Source of the DNA: Mucilaginibacter sp.
GTDB lineage: Bacteria > Bacteroidota > Bacteroidia > Sphingobacteriales > Sphingobacteriaceae
NCBI GenBank assembly: GCA_031292485.1
Contig: JARLHA010000066.1
Location: 1 to 64,000, forward strand
Direction: 5' to 3'
DNA: 64,000 bases
The notes under the pieces are model-generated. The model was not told where the DNA came from, ran no database searches, and was given only the letters and a program-made list of their open reading frames with translations. Below are positions 1 to 9,900 of the stretch, piece by piece (position 1 is the first letter of the stretch; each line of letters opens with the position of its first letter). Position numbers and translations under genes: made by a program.

Positions 1-126
1 AGGTACATTGATGAGTTTTGTTACAGATTTAACCGGCTTAAGTATCTGGACAATATGTTTCACAACCTTGTCAAAACCATGATTGGAAACGGACCGATAT
101 ATCTGCAAAAATCATGGATTGTTTAA
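1..126 (+). mobile_element. IS1595-family (ISXO2-like) transposase, C-terminal fragment cut by window edge
   Basis: Reading from base 1 in frame 1 gives 41 codons and a stop at 124-126. The peptide opens RYIDEFCYRFNRLKYLDNMF, which matches the conserved YIDEFxxRFNRR end of DDE transposases of the IS1595/ISXO2 group. Only the tail is inside the window, so completeness cannot be judged. The IS end should lie in the roughly 120 AT-rich bases that follow, but no terminal inverted repeat can be assigned without the other end. Confidence 0.75.
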
Positions 127-246
127 ACGCCTTATTCTATTATTTTAATTGCTTCCATTGCCCTTTACTTATTAAAACAAAAATACGAAAATAGTTCTAT
201 AACAAAACTATATACAAAGCTTCCGAAAGTCATTTTCTTTCAAGCA

Positions 247-1056
247 TTAATTCTTTTTCGCCGCCTGGTAATCTCTTACGCGCTCCGCAACATCCACCAT
301 TGGCGCCACCCAAATATCCTTTTCGTTTTGTTTAATAAAATGTAAAAGCTGGCTATGCTCTTTTAAACCGACATTAAGGTTATGCCCGCCACCAACGCCA
401 TGAAAAAGGAAAACCAGCAGTGTGTGGGTTTCCATGGCCTTTTTCACCAGGCCGATCATATAACCAGCGTCCTGGCCGTTGATGGCATAACAATCAACAT
501 TATCCAGGTCGACTTTATCAATGGTCTGAAGGCCGGGGGTCACGCCCCTTGCCCCTGCAAAATCATTTCTGAGCTGATCATAAAAAAACACATCACCAAT
601 TTTGCGGTCGCCGCATGGATAGGCAAAGGTCCTTACATCTTTACCGTCAATGGCGTTTAATAAAGTGTTGGTTGCCCTGATCTCGCTTACCGTGCGTGCT
701 ACCGAATATTTACTCAAATCATTATCAGGGCCTACAAAACTGCGGCCCGGCAAACTGCCATCACAGGGATGGAATAAGGAATGGTTACCCAATTCGTGCC
801 CGTGTTTAGCAGCCAGGCGCCATTCACTCATACGCTTATTTACCACAGGCGACGACCCTATGATATAAAAAGTACCTTTTAATTTCATCGAATCCAGCGC
901 CGGCACTACATTGTCCAGATCGACATCAATGGCATCATCGTAAGTCAATACTACCGCGCATTGCTTGTTGTTCCAAACCTGAGAGTTTTGAGGTTTGAAA
1001 TCTGCCCCAGCCAATAACAAGGGAATAAACAATAAACAACTTTTTATATTCCTCAT
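247..1056 (-). CDS. Secreted polysaccharide deacetylase (NodB-homology, CE4-like)
   Basis: Predicted metal-dependent deacetylase acting on N- or O-acetylated glycans. Residues 1-18 form a signal peptide. The first NodB motif is TYDDA (38-42), which supplies the catalytic Asp and a metal-binding Asp. The second is HSLFHP (92-97), the metal-binding His pair. A later FLFHGVGGGH segment is in the place of the C-terminal histidine motif. At 269 aa it is a single-domain enzyme of ordinary family length. It stands alone on the minus strand, with an AraC regulator gene upstream in the same direction. A 14-bp perfect palindrome, ATTTGGTACCAAAT, lies at 1065-1078 just upstream of the start and could be a regulatory site. 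The substrate is not visible from the sequence. Confidence 0.85.
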   Translation of the reverse strand: MRNIKSCLLFIPLLLAGADFKPQNSQVWNNKQCAVVLTYDDAIDVDLDNVVPALDSMKLKGTFYIIGSSPVVNKRMSEWRLAAKHGHELGNHSLFHPCDGSLPGRSFVGPDNDLSKYSVARTVSEIRATNTLLNAIDGKDVRTFAYPCGDRKIGDVFFYDQLRNDFAGARGVTPGLQTIDKVDLDNVDCYAINGQDAGYMIGLVKKAMETHTLLVFLFHGVGGGHNLNVGLKEHSQLLHFIKQNEKDIWVAPMVDVAERVRDYQAAKKN

Positions 1057-1064
1057 GATGTTGG

Positions 1065-1078
1065 ATTTGGTACCAAAT
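1065..1078. promoter_or_regulatory. 14-bp perfect palindrome upstream of the deacetylase gene
   Basis: ATTTGGTACCAAAT is fully self-complementary and lies 9 bases before the ATG of the deacetylase. It could be an operator, but no second copy was seen near another promoter, so this is only a candidate. Confidence 0.3.
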
Positions 1079-1141
1079 ATCTGTTTTAAACCGGCTAATC
1101 TGACATTGCGAACTGAAGATGTTTTAAAAAGATAATGAAAT

Positions 1142-2038
1142 TCAATTTAGCGCCCGGTATTCATTAGGGGTATAACCTACGCGTTGCTTAAACAAACGGG
1201 TAAAATGCTGCGGATATTTAAATCCTAATTCGTAGGCGATCTCGCTCACTGTTTTATCCTTATCAAATATTTTTTCTTTGGCCACGTCCATCAATTTTAA
1301 CTGAATGTATTCCTGGGCCGATTTTCCGGTTTCTTTCTTGATCAGGTCGCCAAAATAATTGGCTGAAAGGTTGAGTTGGTCAGCACAGTAAGTTACAGAC
1401 GGCAGTCCGACTGACTGAGGTTTATCCGTTTGGAAATATTCGGTTAACAGGTCTTCAAACCGGTGTAAAATCCCACTGTGCGGCACTTCACGCGTAATAA
1501 ACTGGCGGTCGTAAAAACGCACACAATAATTAAGGAAGAGTTCGATATTGGTTACGATAAGTGTTTTGCTGTGTTTATCAATGGCGTGTTCCAGTTCGAA
1601 CCTGATTTTGGATAAACAGTCGATGATGATCTTCCTTTCGCTTTCAGATAAATGGAGCGCCTCATGTATTTCATAGGAAAAAAATGTGTAATCGTGAATG
1701 TGACGGCCAAGCGCGGTGCCTTTAATCAGGTCGGGATGAAAAACAAGGGCGGTACCTTTCGGCTCGTAATACTCGCCGTTATTTTCTACGCCAATTACCT
1801 GCCCCGGCCCAACGAACACCAGGGTACCTTCTTCGTAATCATAATAATTACAACCATATTTCAGGTCGCCGCATTTGATTTCCTTTAAAAATACGATATA
1901 AAGCCCGATATTCTGCCTGACGTTAAGCCTTTTGCCGGATTTGGAAAGGTCGACCACGCTCACCAGCGGGTGCAGCGTCTCATTATTATTGAAAGCGTTA
2001 TACTGCCCAACCGTATCAAATTTAATTATGCTATCCAT
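1142..2038 (-). CDS. AraC family transcriptional regulator
   Basis: A 298-aa one-component regulator. The N-terminal two thirds looks like an AraC-type cupin effector domain. The last 85 residues hold the two helix-turn-helix units, including CADQLNLSANYFGDLIKKET and the C-terminal signature ending in RVGYTPNEYRALN. It is divergent from the SDR gene at 2227. A 38-bp element at 2110-2147 between them is repeated before the aldo/keto reductase gene, so this protein is the natural candidate for binding both and controlling the two oxidoreductases. The effector is unknown. Confidence 0.9.
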   Translation of the reverse strand: MDSIIKFDTVGQYNAFNNNETLHPLVSVVDLSKSGKRLNVRQNIGLYIVFLKEIKCGDLKYGCNYYDYEEGTLVFVGPGQVIGVENNGEYYEPKGTALVFHPDLIKGTALGRHIHDYTFFSYEIHEALHLSESERKIIIDCLSKIRFELEHAIDKHSKTLIVTNIELFLNYCVRFYDRQFITREVPHSGILHRFEDLLTEYFQTDKPQSVGLPSVTYCADQLNLSANYFGDLIKKETGKSAQEYIQLKLMDVAKEKIFDKDKTVSEIAYELGFKYPQHFTRLFKQRVGYTPNEYRALN

Positions 2039-2109
2039 CTTTCTTACCTGTTAACTCATTCAAAGTTAATGCTTCATCTTTTGTTTTTGGTACCTTGACG
2101 GGTGAATAA

Positions 2110-2147
2110 GTGATATTGGTAGCTAATACCGTAATCTGTATAACAAT
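2110..2147 (+). promoter_or_regulatory. Repeated 38-bp promoter element, copy 1 (before the SDR gene)
   Basis: Begins GTGATATTGGTAG and ends TAATCTGTATAACAAT. It matches 3073-3110 at 34 of 38 positions. Each copy is followed about 20-30 bases later by a TTTG-containing promoter-like sequence (CACTTTTGTAC here). It is probably the binding site of the adjacent AraC regulator, placed between the divergent genes. Confidence 0.6.
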
Positions 2148-2226
2148 TCTTTTAAAAATAGCCCGCACTTTTGTACAGTGATCAATTATACCTTAAAATA
2201 AACCGCCCCTTAATATAATTATCAAG

Positions 2227-3057
2227 ATGAAAAATGTAAACGTTGTTATCGGCGCCGGGTCAATCGGCCAGGCGATCGCACGCCGGGTAAGCGCCGGTAA
2301 GCATGTTTTGCTGGCTGACATACGCCTGGAAAATGCGGATGCTGCCGCAAAAACACTACACGATGCCGGGTTTGACGTCACTACAACCACGGTTGACGTA
2401 ACGTCGCGCACCTCAGTCCACGCACTTGTTGAACTTGCGGTGTCGCTTGGCGAGATCACCGGCGTTATCCACGCGGCGGGCGTTTCCCCATCCCAGGCCT
2501 CACCAGAAACTATCCTCAAGGTTGATCTTTACGGAACCGCGCTCGTATTGGAAGAATTTGGCAACGTCATCGCTGCGGGAGGCGCCGGCATTGTGATTGC
2601 ATCACAATCTGGTCACCGTTTACCGCCGCTATCCATCGAACAAAATATGGCGCTGGCAACGACACCCACTGAAGAGCTGTTAAACCTCCTGTTTCTTCAG
2701 CCCGACAAGGTGACGGACTCACTTAATGCCTATCAATTATCCAAGCGCGGCAACTCTTTAAGGGTTATGGCAGAAGCTGTGCGTTGGGGAAAAAGAGGCG
2801 CACGGGTTAATACCATAAGTCCGGGAATTATAATTACGCCGCTGGCAAACGACGAATTAAAAGGGCCGCGCGGCGATGGTTACCGGCGCATGCTTTCCAT
2901 ATCTGCAGCGGGCCGGGCCGGAACGCCTGACGAGGTGGGGAATGTTGGCGCATTGCTGATGGGGCCCGACGGCGCTTTTATCACAGGCAGTGACTTCCTG
3001 ATGGATGGCGGCGTAACAGCCGCCTATTGGTTTGGGGATCTTGCTCCCAATAAGTAA
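2227..3057 (+). CDS. SDR family NAD(P)-dependent oxidoreductase
   Basis: A 276-aa short-chain dehydrogenase. The nucleotide-binding motif is the variant GAGSIGQ (residues 8-14) rather than TGxxxGIG. The catalytic serine lies in VIASQSGH, and the catalytic Tyr-Lys pair in NAYQLSKRGN (YxxxK). The C-terminal part ends in the usual FITGSDFLMDGG segment of classical SDRs. The substrate cannot be deduced. It is followed by an aldo/keto reductase with its own copy of the same upstream element, so the two are probably co-regulated rather than a simple operon. Confidence 0.88.
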   Translation: MKNVNVVIGAGSIGQAIARRVSAGKHVLLADIRLENADAAAKTLHDAGFDVTTTTVDVTSRTSVHALVELAVSLGEITGVIHAAGVSPSQASPETILKVDLYGTALVLEEFGNVIAAGGAGIVIASQSGHRLPPLSIEQNMALATTPTEELLNLLFLQPDKVTDSLNAYQLSKRGNSLRVMAEAVRWGKRGARVNTISPGIIITPLANDELKGPRGDGYRRMLSISAAGRAGTPDEVGNVGALLMGPDGAFITGSDFLMDGGVTAAYWFGDLAPNK

Positions 3058-3072
3058 AATACCGTTATAGCA

Positions 3073-3110
3073 GTGATGTTGGTAGTGAATACCATAATCT
3101 GTATAACAAT
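3073..3110 (+). promoter_or_regulatory. Repeated 38-bp promoter element, copy 2 (before the aldo/keto reductase gene)
   Basis: Second copy of the element at 2110-2147, with four substitutions, in the same orientation and followed by GACCTTTGTACC. It supports a separate, AraC-controlled promoter for the downstream aldo/keto reductase. Confidence 0.6.
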
Positions 3111-3171
3111 AAGGTTGAAAATACGGCTGACCTTTGTACCGGTCAGAAGATGACAATTTAAAAAGAATAAA

Positions 3172-4155
3172 ATGGAAAAGAGAAAACTTGGAAACAGCGG
3201 CCTGGAAGTGTCAGCCCTGGGATTGGGCTGCATGGGATTAAGTTACGGTTACGGCCCGGCTACCGATAAACAGGATGCTATAAAACTTATCCGCCGTGCA
3301 TTTGAACTTGGTGTTACCTTTTTTGACAGCGCCGAGGCTTATGGCCCGTTTGATAATGAAATACTGCTGGGCGAAGCGCTTGCGCCATTTCGCGATGAGG
3401 TAGTGATCGCTACCAAATTTGGTTTTAAAGAGGGGAAACCGGCACTTGGGCAGGATAGCAGCCCTGAACGGATCAGGATAGTAGCCGAGCAGGCCCTAAA
3501 GCGGCTGAAGACTGACCGGATAGACTTGTTTTACCAGCACCGGGTAGACACCAACGTACCGATGGAAGACGTAGCCGGAACGGTAAAAGAACTGATCGCC
3601 GAAGGCAAGGTAAAGCATTTTGGCATGTCCGAAGCAGGTGTACAATCCATCCGTAAGGCACATGCGGTGCAACCAGTAGCGGCACTTCAAAGTGAATATT
3701 CCCTATGGTGGAGAGAGCCTGAAAAAGAAATTATACCCACACTGGAGGAACTGGGTATTGGCTTTGTGCCCTTTAGCCCGTTGGGTAAAGGTTTTTTGAC
3801 AGGTGCCATCAACGAAAATACCACCTTTGATAAAACCGACTTTAGAAATATCGTGCCGCGCTTTACGCCTGAAGCCCGGAAGGCAAACCAGGCCCTGGTT
3901 GATTTACTTGGAAAAATTGCACAGGAAAAGCAGGCGACGCCTGCGCAAATAGCGCTCGCCTGGCTGCTGGCTCAAAAACCGTGGATCGTACCGATACCGG
4001 GCACTACCAAGCTGCACCGCTTGGAAGAAAACATGGGTGCTGCGGCAATCGAGCTCACTACGGATGACTTGACCAACATTGAAAACGCCGCTGCCCACAT
4101 TACTATCGAAGGCGATAGGTACCCGGCCAGTTTACACGATCGCGTAGGGAAATAA
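3172..4155 (+). CDS. Aldo/keto reductase (AKR13-like)
   Basis: A 327-aa cytoplasmic NADPH-dependent (beta/alpha)8-barrel reductase. It opens with the typical KLGNSGLEVSALGLGCMGLS segment. The catalytic tetrad is visible: Asp and Tyr in FFDSAEAYGP, Lys in VVIATKFGF, and His in DLFYQHRVD. The C-terminal cofactor region contains VPIPGTTKLHRLEENMGA. Proteins of this type reduce a wide range of aldehydes, so no precise substrate is proposed. It shares an upstream element with the preceding SDR gene. Confidence 0.92.
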   Translation: MEKRKLGNSGLEVSALGLGCMGLSYGYGPATDKQDAIKLIRRAFELGVTFFDSAEAYGPFDNEILLGEALAPFRDEVVIATKFGFKEGKPALGQDSSPERIRIVAEQALKRLKTDRIDLFYQHRVDTNVPMEDVAGTVKELIAEGKVKHFGMSEAGVQSIRKAHAVQPVAALQSEYSLWWREPEKEIIPTLEELGIGFVPFSPLGKGFLTGAINENTTFDKTDFRNIVPRFTPEARKANQALVDLLGKIAQEKQATPAQIALAWLLAQKPWIVPIPGTTKLHRLEENMGAAAIELTTDDLTNIENAAAHITIEGDRYPASLHDRVGK

Positions 4156-4212
4156 GTGCTCCCGGTAGCACTTTGATCGCTTCCATATTTTCTTTCCGTT
4201 GTTAGTATCGCC

Positions 4213-4242
4213 AAAAAAAGAGCACCCCTTTTCGGGATGCTC
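4213..4242 (-). terminator. Rho-independent terminator of the SusCD/LamG operon
   Basis: On the minus strand, GAGCATCCC and GGGGTGCTC form a stem around GAAAA, followed by seven T. It lies about 115 bases beyond the stop of the LamG lipoprotein gene. The plus-strand reading has no T-run, so it serves the leftward operon. Confidence 0.85.
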
Positions 4243-4357
4243 TGCTAACTAAACTTTAAATTATCAACTAAATCTCACCTTAGTCTCTTTAAAACAAGTG
4301 TTCCGGTTGTTTAAGATCCCGACGAACACTTGAGTATTAATTTCAATTATTTATTGC

Positions 4358-5410
4358 CTATGGCTGTTCCATAGTATACAATGACTTTACTTCCGTATCG
4401 CTTAACACTTTATTATAAAGATGCACATCATCAATGGATCCCATAAAATAATTGCCGCCATAATATGCATTGGGGCTGTTTGAATCCGTAAAATTATAAG
4501 CTGTTTTCGGAAGTTCGTTACCGATGGCAAGTGGCGGTGGAGAAACCAATGTAGTTGGGTCGCCGGTAATGTTAGCCGTTTTCACCAATGCACCGTTGAT
4601 ATAGAATTTCTCGGTACCATTTGTAAAACTTGCCACCACTTGCGTCCAAACGCCCAGCGTAACTGACGGCCCGCCATCATCCTGGTCGTGGTCGCCGGTG
4701 CTGGTCATTACAGTAAGGAAAGGTAAGTCGCCGCCCTGTAATTGGAATTTATAGCCATTCCAGCGATCCAATGAAAATATATAATTTCCATTGCTTGCCA
4801 CATCTGGTTTTATCCATGCACAAATGGTAAAACTTGAGGGCCGTAGCGAGGCATCATAAGGTACCTCAACATAAGCGCCGTTGTTAAAATGGTAAGCGTT
4901 GTTGGCGACGCCATAACGGTCAGCAACCAATGCAGGCAGTGTAGCACCATCAACAGCGGGCGCGCCATAAGGCCCCACCCAGCCGGTTTGTAAAGTGCCA
5001 TCATGGCCATTGCCTGTTACGTCTTTAGCGTTTCCATTAAAAGTCCAGGAAGCGACAAGGTTTGCGGCCGAAATCTGCTGAATTAAGTTAACATTAAACT
5101 GCGTAGCAGCCCGCATTAAATTTGCTGCGGCATTATTAACCTGCTGCTGTGTAAATTGACCATCCACAACACTTTTAGCTAAAGCAAGGGCTGTTTGCAG
5201 CGCCGCCTTTGAACCCGGCACATAATCTCCTGCTTGTTTTCCTTCAACCGCTGTGTTATAAACCGCCGTCAATGAATCTGTTTCAGCGGCAAGTTTCGTC
5301 TTGTCAGCATTATAATTTGGTTTATCAGCGCTTTTCTTACAGGATTGAAAGACTGCTGCCAGCGCCATCACCATGATGACTACTGCTATTAGTTCTTTAA
5401 GCTTTTTCAT
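4358..5410 (-). CDS. LamG/concanavalin-like lipoprotein of the Sus locus
   Basis: A 350-aa surface lipoprotein. Residues 1-24 form a lipoprotein signal ending in the lipobox FQSC. About residues 40-110 form a FIVAR-like helical module (LTAVYNTAVEGKQAGDYVPG). From about residue 118 a LamG-like beta-sandwich follows (LVASWTFNGNAKDVTGNGHD, later FTICAWIKPD and MGSIDDVHLYNKVLSDTEV). It is the last gene after SusC and SusD, with 28 bases between it and SusD. That is the usual position of an accessory glycan-binding protein (SusE/F role) or a laminarinase-like hydrolase. No catalytic motif was recognised, so binding is more likely. Confidence 0.8.
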   Translation of the reverse strand: MKKLKELIAVVIMVMALAAVFQSCKKSADKPNYNADKTKLAAETDSLTAVYNTAVEGKQAGDYVPGSKAALQTALALAKSVVDGQFTQQQVNNAAANLMRAATQFNVNLIQQISAANLVASWTFNGNAKDVTGNGHDGTLQTGWVGPYGAPAVDGATLPALVADRYGVANNAYHFNNGAYVEVPYDASLRPSSFTICAWIKPDVASNGNYIFSLDRWNGYKFQLQGGDLPFLTVMTSTGDHDQDDGGPSVTLGVWTQVVASFTNGTEKFYINGALVKTANITGDPTTLVSPPPLAIGNELPKTAYNFTDSNSPNAYYGGNYFMGSIDDVHLYNKVLSDTEVKSLYTMEQP

Positions 5411-5438
5411 TTATCAATGATTATTTAAAAATGTACAA

Positions 5439-6944
5439 TTACTCACCCAATTTTAAATTAGCCTCCCTTTCACTTTCCGGTATCGGGAAAAACTGGTTAG
5501 TGGTAAAATTAAAGTTGGGTTTATTACTGAGCGCCGCTGTGGCATAAGCCTGGCCGTAACGGATAATATCAAAAAATCTATGAAACTCTAAAGCAAGTTC
5601 TGATCTTCTTTCTACGCGTATAATGTCGCGCAGGGATGACTGGTCGGTTATGGTAACATCAGGTAACAAACCAGCAGGCACGGTGCCGTAACCATGTAAA
5701 GACGAATCATATAAATAACTTTCCCTTGCGCGTTTACGCACCTTGTTTAGCGGGATTAACGCGGCCGCACTGCTACCCGACTCATTTAAAGCTTCGGCTT
5801 CAATCAAAAGCACCTCCGAAAAGCGAATGGCCTGGTAATTTAAATTACCATCGCCCCTGATATTAATCGGGATTTCAGATAAAGGCTGGGTATGTTTTTT
5901 ACTTACATAACCGGTTGAGGTCCATGACGGATCAAAAGCGCTGTCAAAATAAGGATGACCTGCTCTTCCAACTGTATAATCCAGGCGCGGATCAACAGTG
6001 CCATCGGGTGCCTTTTCAAAATTATTAACTAAACTTTGTGTTGGCAGGTAAAATCCATAGCCATTTAAAGGCCGCGGCGCAAACCATGCGTTTAAATTAT
6101 TACCCTGGTACGGAACAAGACCGCTTGTATGTTGTATGGAGAAAACGGCTTCTGCGTTATTTTTGGTTGCAGCCCTAAAGTTATCAGCATAAACCGGTAA
6201 CAGGCTATATACACCAAGCGCTTCCACCTGTTGCGCGGTGGATGCCGCCAGGGCCCATTTTTGTTCAAAAAGATAGGTTTTAGCCAATAAAGCTAACGCT
6301 GCGCCTTTGGTTACGCGTCCCACATCCGCACCTGTCCAGGTGGTTGGTAAAACAGCAGCAGCAGCCTGGCAGTCCTTTTCTATCTGCGCGTAAATTTGCG
6401 ATTGAGGTAAAGCAGGGCTCTGCAGTTCAGCAGGGGTTTCCACCTTTAAATGCAAAGGTATTTTTCCATAAGCTGCAGTTAAATTAAAATAGTAATAAGC
6501 CCTTAAAAATTCAGCCTGGGCCAACACTGAAGCCCTTACAGGCTCGCTTACGCCGGGTTGACTTGTCGCCAGGCCGTCAGTAACTACGTTACATGCAAAA
6601 ACACCGTCATAGTACCTTTTCCAAACCGCTTCAACGGCCGAGTTTGTCGGGTTGATATTAAAGTTCTGCACGCTCAAAAAATCAGACTGGTCGCCATCAC
6701 TGCTTCCTTTTATCGCATCGTCTGAAGCCAGGTCGCCTAAAACCCAGATCGCATTCGATGCCCCATCAGTAAAGGTGAGCGGAGCATAGGCCGCATTTAC
6801 CCCCAAAATAGCGTTAGCATCAGAGGTAAAAAAATTGCTGGTTTGGTACTGGCCCAACACGGGTTGATCCAGTACCTTTTTACATCCTGTTGAAATAAAA
6901 AACAGGGATGCAGTAAGGTAGATATAAATATTTTTTGCTTTCAT
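5439..6944 (-). CDS. SusD/RagB family glycan-binding outer-membrane lipoprotein
   Basis: A 501-aa lipoprotein with lipobox FISTGC near residue 20. It carries the helical TPR-like SusD core (AQAEFLRAYYYFNLTAAYG, GAALALLAKTYLFEQKW) and the C-terminal RagB part (SLRDIIRVERRSELALEFHR, RFFDIIRYG). SusD proteins sit as a lid on the SusC barrel and capture oligosaccharides. It lies 17 bases downstream of SusC and shares the operon with it. The length is normal. Confidence 0.95.
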   Translation of the reverse strand: MKAKNIYIYLTASLFFISTGCKKVLDQPVLGQYQTSNFFTSDANAILGVNAAYAPLTFTDGASNAIWVLGDLASDDAIKGSSDGDQSDFLSVQNFNINPTNSAVEAVWKRYYDGVFACNVVTDGLATSQPGVSEPVRASVLAQAEFLRAYYYFNLTAAYGKIPLHLKVETPAELQSPALPQSQIYAQIEKDCQAAAAVLPTTWTGADVGRVTKGAALALLAKTYLFEQKWALAASTAQQVEALGVYSLLPVYADNFRAATKNNAEAVFSIQHTSGLVPYQGNNLNAWFAPRPLNGYGFYLPTQSLVNNFEKAPDGTVDPRLDYTVGRAGHPYFDSAFDPSWTSTGYVSKKHTQPLSEIPINIRGDGNLNYQAIRFSEVLLIEAEALNESGSSAAALIPLNKVRKRARESYLYDSSLHGYGTVPAGLLPDVTITDQSSLRDIIRVERRSELALEFHRFFDIIRYGQAYATAALSNKPNFNFTTNQFFPIPESEREANLKLGE

Positions 6945-6961
6945 CTCTATATTTTTTTTAG

Positions 6962-9900
6962 TTAGAAATTAGCGTTAACACCGACAGTTATTGTACGTGC
7001 CGATGGATAAGTTCCCCAATCGATACCAACCGCTCTTGGGCCGTCCGCCGCATTGTTGTTATTTTGGTATTGTTCAGGATCAAGGCCACTGTATTTGGTA
7101 AAGGTTAACAGGTTTTGACCGCTTACATATACCCTCACCGCTGATAAACCAATGCTCTTTAAAGTACTGGCGCCAAGTTTATAACCCAGCTGCACATTTT
7201 TAAGCCGCAGATAGGATCCGCTTTCAAGGAAACGGGTAGATGGCATTTTGTTATTTGAACCATCGGTCCATGATAACAACGGATAAGTATTGGTTGATCC
7301 GGGGCCGGTCCATGCATTTTCAGCGATACGTTGCGTAATATTAAAAGGACGATAAAAGCCTTCGATGTCAGTAAGTACCTGGTTATAAATTTTATTACCA
7401 TAAACGCCCTGGAAGAATGCGCTCAGGTCGAAGTTTTTATAGGTAACATTGGCAGTAAGACCGTATGTAAACTTAGGTATAGGGCTACCTACAAAAGTGC
7501 GGTCTTTGTCATTAATAACACCGTCGCCGTTTACATCTTTATACATCACGTCACCGGGTCTGATGCCCGGGCCCTGGTAGGCATGTGTAAATACCTGCTG
7601 TGCATTTTGAAAAATGCCTTCCTGCTGCAACAGGTAAAATGAACCTATCGGTTGCCCCACTTCGGTTAGTGTGCCAAAATAGTTATTATCAATTCGGCCG
7701 CCCGGGATTGGTGTGCCACCTGCAAGAGATGTTACTTCGTTTTTAAGCGTAGCAAAATTGCCGGTCAAACCATAACTCCAGTTGTTATTGACAACTTTTT
7801 TATAGCTCAGCTCCAGCTCAAGGCCACTGTTACGTACACTTCCTGCGTTAACCTCAGGTTCGCCTACGCCAAAGGGCTGTTGCCCGCCGCCGCTGCTTGG
7901 CTCAGGTAGCGGTATTAACATATTGGTAGTGTTTTTAACATAATAGTCGGCTGTTAACATCAGCGCGTTCTGGAAAAAGCCGATGTCTAAACCTACATCT
8001 TCCTGGGTGCTTGTTTCCCAGCGCACATTTGGATTACCTAAAGATGTTATGCTAATTCCCTGGTTTGTGGTTCCTCCAAAAGGATAATAACCACTTGTAC
8101 CAAAGGTAGAGGTGTATGGATAATTACCGATACCTGAATTACCTAACTGACCAACGCTTGCACGCAGTTTGAGGGTAGAGATAGGTTTAACATTTTTCAT
8201 AAAATCTTCCCTGTCAATCCGCCATCCCAATGATCCTGAATAAAAATTCTCATAACGGGATGTTGGGTCGAGCTGAGAAGAGCCATCCCTGCGGAAATTT
8301 GCGCTGGCCAAATATTTATTATCATACTGATAATCCACACGGCCAAAAAGCGAGAACATTGCCAGGTGCGCCTCATTGCCACCATTTTGCTGGCTTGCGG
8401 CGGTACCGTTATCTAAATACTGAAAATTGGGAGTTTGATTTACATAGCCAGTGCGCGAAGCGGACATCGCCTGCTGATCTTGTTTGATCAATTCGGTTCC
8501 TGCTAAAAACTTAAAAGTACTTTTCCCTAAAGCAAGATCATAGGTTGCCGTATTTGTCCAGTTGTAGTTTAAATTCTGAGCATTGGATTGAGATAACGCG
8601 TTGGGCGAATTGAAAAAACGATCAATGCCGAATGTTTCAAAAAATTGCTTGTTATCAGTCTGGATCCAGTTCAACCCAACATCCGACTTTATTTTTAAAC
8701 CTTTTATCGGGTCAACCTCTGCATATGCATCACCTAAAATGGTATAGCCATAGGTATTGTCATTGGTCGCATTAGCCAAAGCTACGGGGTTGATACCGTC
8801 GCCTAAGAAATTTCCTAAAGTGGCATTCTGTTGTGGCAAATCGACATATTGCCCGTTTGCATTGTAAACCGGGGTACCCGGCGTGCGGAACAAAGCATAA
8901 CGTACAACACTGGCAGCACCTTCATAACCATCGCCTGATGTACCAACGGATCTTGTTTTGGAATAGGACAGGTTAATGTTTGTACCCAGTTTAACATACT
9001 TGGATGGCGTACTGCTTATAGCAGTGCGCAAGTTAAACCTGTTATATGATGAGTTTTGGATCAACCCATCCTGGCTAAAATAATTGGCCGACAAAATATA
9101 CTGTGATGTTTCGTTGCCACCACTCATAGAAAGGTTAGCGTTGCTGATCTGCGCCGGCTTCAAAATTTCTTTCAGCCAGTTTACATTTGATAATGTACGG
9201 GCCAGGCTATCAGATATCAGTGGCCTGTTATCATTTGTGGCCGCAGTATTGTACGCTTTTACATATTGCGTATTATTTGCCATTTTAATTAAATTCTGGG
9301 CGGTTTGAACACCGGTATAAGCGCTAAAGTTAATCTGCGTTTTGCCGGCTTTACCTCTTTTAGTAGTGATGATAACAACACCACCCGCTGCCCTTGCACC
9401 ATAAATAGCCGCCGATGAAGCGTCTTTTAATACGTTAATGCTTTCAATATCATTTGGCGAGATCTCGTTGATGCCATCCTGGGTGGGCACGCCGTCGATA
9501 ACATACAGCGGCGAAATACCATTAATAGTTCCAACGCCGCGTATAATAACGCTAATACCATCGCCGGGGGCGCCTGTGTTTTGCGTTACCGCTACGCCCG
9601 CTGCCTTGCCCTGTAAAATCTGGTCGACACCACCTACGGGTATTGCTGCAATATCTTTAGCATTTATTAATGATACAGCGCCGGTAAGGTCCTTTTTCCG
9701 TTGGGTAGTATAACCTACCACAACCACCTCATTTAAATTGCCCTGCAGTGCGTTTAACACAATGTTTATTTGCGCGCGGCCCGCCACTGCAACTTCCTGT
9801 GTCTGGTATCCTATATAGGATACCACCAGCGTAGCGTTTTCAGCTACCGTTACCGTAAAATTGCCGTTTACGTCGGTAACGGCCAGGCCTTTGCCGCCTT

